From Stomorhina lunata (lineage: Eukaryota; Arthropoda; Insecta; Diptera; Rhiniidae): a DNA stretch of 64,000 bases. The notes below the pieces were generated by a model. The model was not told the DNA's origin. It searched no databases and worked only from the letters and a program-made list of their open reading frames with translations. Positions 56,891-64,000 of the stretch are shown here, one piece after another; position 1 is the stretch's first letter, and each line of letters begins with the position of its first letter. Position numbers and translations under genes: made by a program. The stretch covers positions 34,854,218 through 34,918,217 of the forward strand of contig OW121742.1 in the NCBI GenBank assembly GCA_933228675.1, given 5' to 3'.

Positions 56891-57239
56891 TTTAAAATGG
56901 TCTAATGAATAAAATAATGGTAAAATATTGGAAATAAAATAATTAAACATTAAAATTATGAGGTCATTTAAAAATGCTGTTTGTTTGATTAAGGTATGAG
57001 ATATTTTCGTGGAAAATTGGAATCACTAAAAAATTCTTATTCGACTTCAATATCTCGCTAAAAAGCCTATTTAGTCTAGATTTTTCTGTGGAAACATTTT
57101 TCTTTATAAATATTTTTATATCAAACATTTTCGTTAAATAAATTTGTCTTTCCATTTTCTTTGAAAACCCTTTCCCTTCCTTCAAGATGTTGTTCACAAC
57201 TTTCTCGGTAACCGCTAATCCCCGGGTTTGAAGCAGATA
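56891..57239. other. Spacer before array E, no gene seen
   Basis: A 77-codon minus-strand frame has no motif. The sequence grades into degenerate array-E units after about 57240. Confidence 0.4.
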
Positions 57240-59330
57240 ATTCGAAATTATTTTTTTATTAAAAATTTTTGATACAAAAATTTGTTATATACAATTTAGA
57301 AAAGTTTTCGATAAAAAAATTTAGCATAGAAAATTTTTGATACAAAATTTTTTTTAAGAATTTTCGGTATAAACTTTTATTTTAGAATATTTCCGGTATA
57401 ATAAATTTTTATAGAAAATTTTTGGTAGAAAATTTTTTATAGAAAAGTTTTGGTACAAAATATTTGATATTAAATTTTTGGTACAAAATTTTTTACAGAA
57501 AATTTTTGGTACAAAATTTTTTATAGAAAATTTTTAGTACAAATTTTTTTATAGAAAATTTTGGTACAAAATATTTTATAGAAAATTTTTGGTACAAAAT
57601 TTTTTATAGAAAATTTTTGGTACAAAATTTTTTATAGAAAAATTTTGGTACAAAATTTTTTATAGAAAAATTTTGGTACAAAATTTTTTATAGAAAAATT
57701 TTGGTACAAAATTTTTTATAGAAAAATTTTGGTACAAAATTTTTTATAGAAAAATTTTGGTACAAAATTTTTTATAGAAAAATTTTGGTACAAAATTTTT
57801 TATAGAAAAATTTTGGTACAAAATTTTTTATAGAAAAATTTTGGTACAAAATTTTTTATAGAAAAATTTTGGTACAAAACTTTTTTTATAGAAAAATTTT
57901 GGTACAAAATTTTTTATAGAAAAATTTTGGTACAAAATTTTTTATAGAAAAATTTTGGTACAAAATTTTTTATAGAAAAATTTTGGTACAAAATTTTTTA
58001 TAGAAAAATTTTGGTACAAAATTTTTTTATAGAAAAATTTTGGTACAAAATTTTTTATAGAAAAATTTTGGTACAAAATTTTTTATAGAAAAATTTTGGT
58101 ACAAAATTTTTTATAGAAAAATTTTGATACAAAATTTTTTATAGAAAAATTTTGGTACAAAATTTTTTATAGAAAAATTTTGGTACAAAATTTTTTATAG
58201 AAAAATTTTGGTACAAAATTTTTTATAGAAAAATTTTGGTACAAAATTTTTTATAGAAAAATTTTGGTACAAAATTTTTTATAGAAAAATTTTGGTACAA
58301 AATTTTTTATAGAAAAATTTTGGTACAAAATTTTTTATAGAAAAATTTTGGTACAAAATTTTTTATTGAAAAATTTTGGTACAAAATTTTTTATTGAAAA
58401 ATTTTGGTACAAAATTTTTTTTAGAAAAATTTTGGTACAAAATTTTTTATAGAAAAATTTTGGTACAAAATTTTTTATAGAAAAATTTTGGTACAAAATT
58501 TTTTATAGAAAAATTTTGGTACAAAATTTTTTATAGAAAAATTTTGGTACAAAATTTTTTATAGAAAAATTTTGGTACAAAATTTTTTATAGAAAAATTT
58601 TGGTACAAAATTTTTTATAGAAAAATTTTGGTACAAAATTTTTTATAGAAAAATTTTGGTACAAAATTTTTTATAGAAAAATTTTGGTACAAAATTTTTT
58701 ATAGAAAAATTTTGGTACAAAATTTTTTATAGAAAAATTTTGGTACAAAATTTTTTATAGAAACATTTTTTAAAGAAAATTTTTGGTGCACAATTTTTTA
58801 TAGAAAATTTTTGGTACAAAATTTTTTATAGAAATTTTTGGTACAAAATTTTTTATAGAAAATATTTGGTACAAAATTTTATATATATATAATTTTTTAT
58901 AGAAAATTTTTGGTATAAAATTTTGTATAGAAAATTTTATGTATAAAAATTTTGTATATAAAATTTATCGATGAAAAAATTTTCTATATAAAATTTTTGG
59001 TACAAAAAAAAAATTTGTTCCAAAAGTTTTCTATAAAAAATTTTGTATGAAAATTTTTTAATAAAAATTTTGTATGAAAAATTTTTGTACAAAATTTTGT
59101 ATGAAAATTTTTTTAGAATGAATTTTTGGTACAAAATATTTTATAGAAAATGTTTGGTAAAAAATTTTATATAGAAAATTTTTGGTACAAAATTTTTTAT
59201 AAAAAATTTTTAGTACAAAATTTTTTTATAGAAAATTTTTATTATAAAAATTTATTACAAAAAATTTTATTTTTAAAAATTTTGTAAAGAAATAAAATTT
59301 TCGATAAAACATTTTTAATAGAAAATTTGG
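57240..59330. repeat. AT-rich satellite array E, 28-bp unit
   Basis: About 72 copies of a 28-bp unit with core GGTACAAAATTTTTTATAGA followed by AAAATTTT. Copies from about 57630 to 58760 are nearly identical. Both flanks (57240-57600, 58770-59330) are degenerate with other lengths and substitutions, so the array is homogeneous at the centre and decayed at the edges. Array E shares TATAGAAAAATTTT with arrays C and F. Confidence 0.95.
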
Positions 59331-60729
59331 CTGTTTAGAACCAAAACCGTGTATATTTGTACTGTTCAAAATTTGGAGTTTTATTAAAAAAGTCGCAAAT
59401 TTTTCTGATAGTAAACTTTTAACCTATTATTAAATATTTATAAATTAATGGACTTTTTTGAAAGTGTTTCATTAAATATTTTAAATTGCTTTCGTTACCG
59501 TTTTTGTAAAGATGGTCTGCTTACCCTTAAAATCGGCTTCTTAAAAGTCTAATATTTTTAATCTTAATTCCAAAAACAAATGTAAAATGCATTAAAAATT
59601 TTACAAAAAATTGCATCTCAAATTAGATGTTCTCATCAGCCTCCCCAAAAAAGGGCCTTCTTCAATAAATCATCATCAAATCAGATGTCATGTCATCGCA
59701 CTATGTGGAGGCCGTAGATTACGAAATATTTAATTCATAGTTTAACAAATATATCAAATGATTACAATTGACTTTGTTTACCCTTGAATGAATTTAAATT
59801 TAAAATTCATATTAATTTGCTTTGTTCTCCTTTTGTAGATTTAAGTTAATTTTAATATAAATTTTTTAAGCATATAAATAAATCTAGTTATTTTGCGGTT
59901 TTCACTCACAGATTCTTTTATTTCAAATAAATGCAAAATGATTACCCTGAATTGAATCGATGCAACATTTAATTAATGTCAATTAAAAATTTATAATGAG
60001 TGACAAACACACACTCACACAGAAACAGCAGCTAATAAATGTGAAAAATATCTAATAGTTGTAGGCTGATATTTAAGCTCTAATAAACATTCCTTAACGT
60101 TTAATTAAAAGTGCAATTAAAAAACCAGAAATTTATTAACAAAAAAAAAAACCTTATAGTTTTTTCACACATAAGACGATCGATCGTATTGCATCATGAG
60201 TTTGTATTTTTGTTTTTATTTAAAGTGGCAAAGTGTTATAAATTTGTATTTATTATTGACTTTATTAAGTGCCTTCACTCGTGTCGGTAAAAGGGGTCGA
60301 TCTTTTGATATAATTCACAACTAAACATTAAATTGCTACTGGCTTGAATATATACATTTGTTGTATTTTGAGCATTAAAATCTTGTCTTGGCAAATTTAA
60401 AATTGTTTTCATTTTCTTATTGTATTCAATTTATCCAACATTCAATTGAGTCAATAGTTGGTTGGTGCTGTATTATATCGTTGTTGTTACTTAGATGAAA
60501 ATTCACATGTAAAGATTAATAGGAAAGACACCGAACTCTCGTTTGACAGGACAATGTATGGTATAGTCGGAGTATTTGACTACCTATTATCTGATTACAA
60601 GACTATATTCCGATTGCAAGACTATAATCTGAGTTAAACACTGAAGTCTGAGGTTAAGACTATAGGCAGAGTATGCGTATGATTTTAGTAGAGTAAGTTT
60701 GGATAATGAGGTATATAATGGTAATGTAT
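59331..60729. other. Unique AT-rich DNA, no gene seen
   Basis: No coding frame or transposon end recognised. Small simple repeats occur, for example ACACACACTCACACAG near 60006. Confidence 0.4.
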
Positions 60730-61400
60730 ATCACATTGCCATTCCACACCTCATTTACATTAAACCGGGATCTTAATACAATCTCCGAATTGGGACGCCC
60801 AAATAGAGCCGATTTTAATGCCCGGAAGACCCAATGCGCACGTCTATATTTATAAGTGGTATAAATATTGAGGTATGTGATGTCAGTTGGACTTGACAAA
60901 TTTTTTAAGCGTTGAAAGAAGTTTTTAAATGCCTCGGCTTTTTAAAGCGGTCCAAAAGCTATTAGACTCCATCTAACCTCCTTACTATTTATACGGTTAT
61001 ATCCGTCCGAAAATGGAATACAACTATCATGTATTGGTGCTTTAATGTCTATTTTGGAGCTTCTCGACCGTGTAAAGGAAAGTTCGAAGATGCTTATCGC
61101 TGACAGTAGTGTATCCAACTCTATTGAATCACTTGAGAAACTTCGTAATATGGGGTGTATTTCACTGATCTATCGCTTCAATGTGTTCAATATCAGGAAT
61201 CTTGTTCGTGATAACCGTGTATCTCTGCGGTTCTTGTTTTTCTTCTAGAACACAATTATTCATAGTCGACTGAACAGTAGATCGCACAACGCATTAAAGA
61301 GAGAATTTGTTCTTTAGCCGCACAATTCGTATATAAAACAAACTTTAAATGTTTACAAACACTACACCTTCTATCCTCCTTCCCATAATATATTTTCCTA
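60730..61400 (+). pseudogene. Non-LTR retrotransposon reverse transcriptase, decayed C-terminal part
   Basis: Several stretches match the C-terminal half of the RT protein of fly non-LTR elements (Jockey/CR1-type style) in order. ISELGRPNRADFNARKTQC is at about 60781-60837 and KCLGFLKR-like residues lie near 60928. YIRPKMEY-like residues lie near 61000. LELLDRVKESSKMLIADSSV and SLEKLRNMGCISLIYRF fall within 61045-61180, VDRTTH-like residues near 61275, and VYKHYTFYPPSHN in another frame near 61350-61389. Many stops and frameshifts separate them, so this is an old dead fragment. 5' part absent; clade is inference. Confidence 0.8.
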
Positions 61401-61472
61401 GTTCCAAGACAATGCTAAGCATAAGTAGCGGTCATCCCCCGAGTGTTGGTCCAAGTAACAAAAAAAAAACAC

Positions 61473-61805
61473 AAATTTCAATAGCCATGGTCCCACTACA
61501 AAATAATGATCTGTGCCAAATTTCATCAAATCATCTTTGATTTAGTTTGATCACATGGTTAACATGGGGGTCCTGAGGGCGGATTGATATCGCTTAATCG
61601 ACTCAGAAAGTGATTCTAAGTCTATTGGTATACTAAAAGGTAGGTCTAAGACAAACATTTCTTTGCGTTACATACATCAGCACAAACTAATAATTGCCTT
61701 TCCACCTATGGTCGCGAAGGGTATAAAGATAGACCTAGGACCCTTCTATGCGTGACAAACCTCAGCACAGACCCAATATTCCACCTATGGTAGTGAAGGA
61801 TTAAA
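61473..61805 (+). mobile_element. DINE-1-like repeat, partial, with a duplicated end
   Basis: Starts at AATTTCAATAGCCATGGTCC, continues through GACTCAGAAAGTGATTCTAA and CATCAGCACAAACTAATAAT to CCACCTATGGTCGCGAAGGG. A second, diverged terminal piece (CCTCAGCACAGACCCAATAT, CCACCTATGGTAGTGAAGG) follows at about 61727-61800. Confidence 0.75.
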
Positions 61806-61879
61806 ACATTTTAATAATAAAAAAAGGAATTGATAAAGTAGCAATTTCTCAATAATTTAAAAAAGTACTAAACTCATGT

Positions 61880-62155
61880 TTGATGAGAAAACAGTTTTAT
61901 AATGACTCAGCGGTTATAGGTTGATTCAGACTCTGGATTTTTAGGATGACTACGTAGTTTTTTTTTTAGGATGAGTAAGTAGTTTTAGGATGAGTCGACA
62001 ATTTTAGGATTACTCAGCAGTTTTAGGATTAGTCAGCAATTTGAAGATGACTCAGCAGTTTTAAAATGAGTAGAAAATTTTAAGATGACTCAACTGTTTT
62101 AGGATTACTCAGCAGACGTAATATTAGTCATACATATTAGGACTACTCAGCAGTT
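61880..62155. repeat. Minisatellite patch, GGATGACTCAGCAGTTTTA family
   Basis: About 13 degenerate units such as TTTTAGGATTACTCAGCAG and TTTTAAAATGAGTAGA, the same small unit as at 27.1-28.1 kb. It lies between DINE-like sequence and a GTACC-type segment. Confidence 0.75.
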
Positions 62156-62405
62156 TTAAGAGAAAAAATAATTTTACTTTTTTTAGTACCAAATACATGT
62201 TAGATATTTCTTTCATGTCAAATGAATGAATGAACCTTATATATGTTTTATTTCTGATTTCATTTGTTCCTCTTTCGAAAAAGTTCTAAGCACGTATCGC
62301 CTTACTTTTGTAGTCAAGTTAAATTTTTTTTCTATCGTTTTTTATACTTTTAGTAATTTTAAAGAGTTTTGTAGAGAACGTAACAAACGATTATTTCATA
62401 AAATC
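62156..62405. repeat. GTACC-type diverged repeat, single unit
   Basis: Contains TTTTTAGTACCAAATACATG, CGAAAAAGTTCTAAGCACGT and TACTTTTGTAGTCAAG, corresponding to landmarks in the 28.5-30.2 kb repeat (AAAGTACCAAATACACAT, AAAAAGTACTAAACGCC). One unit only, diverged. Confidence 0.6.
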
Positions 62406-62429
62406 TCTTCAAAATGGTCTTAAGTCCAA

Positions 62430-62985
62430 ATATAATTTGATGAAATTTGGCACAGACTAATATTTTGGTCCAAGGACGAGATCGGATTACTTTTTCGGGA
62501 ACCTCTCACAAAAATGCCTTCCCGAAATAAAGCTTTTGTCCCTATTTAGCCACAAAATTAGTTGTATTTTAATAATATTCAGCGTAAATATTGCTTATGG
62601 TAACCGTAATCAGTGTACCTATTTTTTTTAGAAATCGGCCCATATTTGACCTATTCGTTTAAAAGTCGTTTAAATACCCATAAAAGCACAAAAACGCTTA
62701 TAAATCTAAAGATAAATGAATTTTATTACTTAAACTTTGCACAGAAAAATATTTTGTAAATATAAACCAATAACTGAAATTTGGTAACAATCGATCCACA
62801 ATTGACACTAGCTTCCATATCAGGTCCTTAGCCGGAAATGGCATAAAGCTCGAAATTTGAAAAAAATAGCACATATCATATCTATCAAAAATCTCTAAGA
62901 CTTCAAGAAAACTTGTTAGGCTGTCTTAGTAATGACCCTTCACTTATAGCTGGGGTTGACCAACTGTAGTTTTTATCACTTGTTT
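62430..62985 (-). mobile_element. DINE-1-like repeat, old diverged copy
   Basis: Recognisable blocks are GATGAAATTTGGCACAGA, GCTTATGGTAACCGTAATCA, ACAAAAACGCTTATAAATCT and CTAGCTTCCATATCAGGTCC, with a decayed terminal hairpin region GGGGTTGACCAACTGTAG. Identity is clearly lower than in the 50-53 kb cluster. Confidence 0.65.
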
Positions 62986-63499
62986 TCTATAAAAAGTAAA
63001 AGTAAGTATTTACAGAATCTTACTCCATACAAAAAGTACCTCATGGCCTTTAAGTACATTTTGTTTATACATTTTGTACCAAGTCAAGAAGTCATTTTTC
63101 ATCGCTGTTACAGCCCAAGCACAATTCCAGTATGTAAATCTATATTACGATCATAGTTCGACTTTCAAATTTTATTTGTAGTTATAAGAATGTGTAAGTA
63201 CTTTGGGGTTTGGGTTTATTCGATTAATGTGCGAATAATTATTCGTTGTTCAAACTTGATCGATTAACAATCGAATAATGACAAATTATTCAATTAACCG
63301 ATTAAAATTAATTGTGAAAAATCAAAAATTGTTTATAAAAAAAAACAAATAATAATATAATAATGGTTAATAACAAAAAGTGAACAGTTCATCACCACGA
63401 CACAATTATTTTTGTAAACATTGTTTAAAATAAATGTAAACTAATTGGGAATTTTTTTCGAAACGGAAATAAATTCTTATTTAACAATTTTAGATTTTT
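62986..63499. other. AT-rich DNA, no gene seen
   Basis: Contains a short dispersed motif: TCGATTAATGTGCGAATAAT, then TCGATTAACAATCGAATAAT, then ATTCAATTAACCGATTAA (63219-63305), a small imperfect tandem/inverted cluster. No gene. Confidence 0.4.
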
Positions 63500-63935
63500 T
63501 AGATAAAAAAAATAATTTTAAGATATTTTCTACACAAACATTTTTTATAGAATAATTTTTTTTTTTCAAAAATTATTCGATAAATATTATTTTGTAAATA
63601 AAATTTTTCTGTGAAAATTAAAAAAAAAATAAAAAAAATGTAATGAAAAATTTTCTATAAAAATAGTTTTCTATCTAAAAATTTTGGGTAGAAATAGTTT
63701 TCTAAAGAAAAATTTTCTAAAAAATTTTTTATAAAAAAAATTTCTATAGAAAAATTTTTGATCAAAAAATATTCTATAAAAAAATGTTCATAGAAAAATT
63801 TTTGATAAAAAAAATTTGCTAAAGGAAAATTTTTGATAATTTTTTTTTTAGAAAAATTTTTAAAAAATTTTCTATAGAAAAAATTTTTAAAAAATTTTCT
63901 ATAGAAAAATTTTTGATCAAAAAATTTTCAATTTT
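63500..63935. repeat. AT-rich satellite array F, degenerate, ~28-30-bp unit
   Basis: About 14 diverged units on TTCTATAGAAAAATTTTTGA followed by TCAAAAAA, the same core as arrays C and C'. No homogeneous centre, so it looks like an old remnant. The window ends 65 bp later in unremarkable AT-rich DNA. Confidence 0.75.
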
Positions 63936-64000
63936 AAAAAATTAGTAAAACGAGCTCGAGGTCTGTTGTTTATATATTTTATTTATTATTAATGTCCAAT

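Noticed and set aside
63219..63305. Regulatory cluster of TCGATTAA / CGAATAAT motifs
   Set aside because: Short palindromic AT motifs in AT-rich DNA; no neighbouring gene and too few copies to claim a binding array.

Overview
This window looks like gene-poor, very AT-rich chromosomal DNA from a higher fly (Diptera, probably a calyptrate such as a blowfly or house-fly relative). The evidence is a Ty3/gypsy-type LTR retrotransposon primed by insect tRNA-Lys, rosa-like (DD41D) and DD37E mariner/Tc1 elements, a tRNA-derived SINE, many DINE-1-like interspersed repeats ending in a TAGTCGG/CCGACTA hairpin, and huge simple-unit satellite arrays. I found no convincing host gene, rRNA or tRNA gene. The window could be intergenic or lie inside a giant intron. 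Family names rest on motif recognition by eye, not on a search.

Layout. 1.5-4.0 kb and 4.8-6.3 kb hold two hairpin-forming AT satellites with 29- and 31-bp units. 8.76-18.90 kb is a large inverted structure. Two diverged copies of one arm sequence (8.76-10.70 and 18.11-18.90, opposite orientation) carry a third AT satellite and enclose a 7.4-kb core. The core holds two arrays of one 12-bp unit in opposite orientations. The whole resembles a Foldback-type element. 20.7-21.5 kb has DINE-like pieces and 23.4-26.0 kb a fourth AT satellite (31 bp). 27.1-31.3 kb is a composite of a 'GGATGACTCAGCAG' minisatellite, a diverged 'AAAGTACCAAA' repeat and DINE-like ends. The same three-part association recurs, more decayed, at 61.5-63.0 kb.

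32.0-40.3 kb is an LTR retrotransposon on the minus strand: 1232-bp LTRs that look identical, an ACCT target duplication, an open gag, and a pol broken twice. A 546-bp Harbinger-like MITE splits the reverse transcriptase YLDD motif between L and D. An in-frame TGA precedes the integrase C-terminal tail. 41.2-43.1 kb holds a palindromic-end MITE and about 125 copies of an 11-bp unit.

44.2-57 kb is a transposon graveyard: a 5'-truncated DD41D transposase, a MITE flanked by TAA, a complete but dead DD37E element, a 0.73-kb TIR element, two copies of a second DD41D element sharing one nonsense codon, a head-to-tail DINE-like cluster, a MITE and a SINE with a 15-bp target duplication. 57.2-59.3 kb is a fifth AT satellite (28 bp). 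60.7-61.4 kb is a decayed non-LTR reverse transcriptase. 63.5-63.9 kb is a degenerate AT satellite.

No set of genes forms a pathway here. The parts interact as nested insertions whose order can partly be read: DINE-like repeat, then probably rosa-like element, then MITE near 45 kb; LTR element, then MITE at 35 kb.
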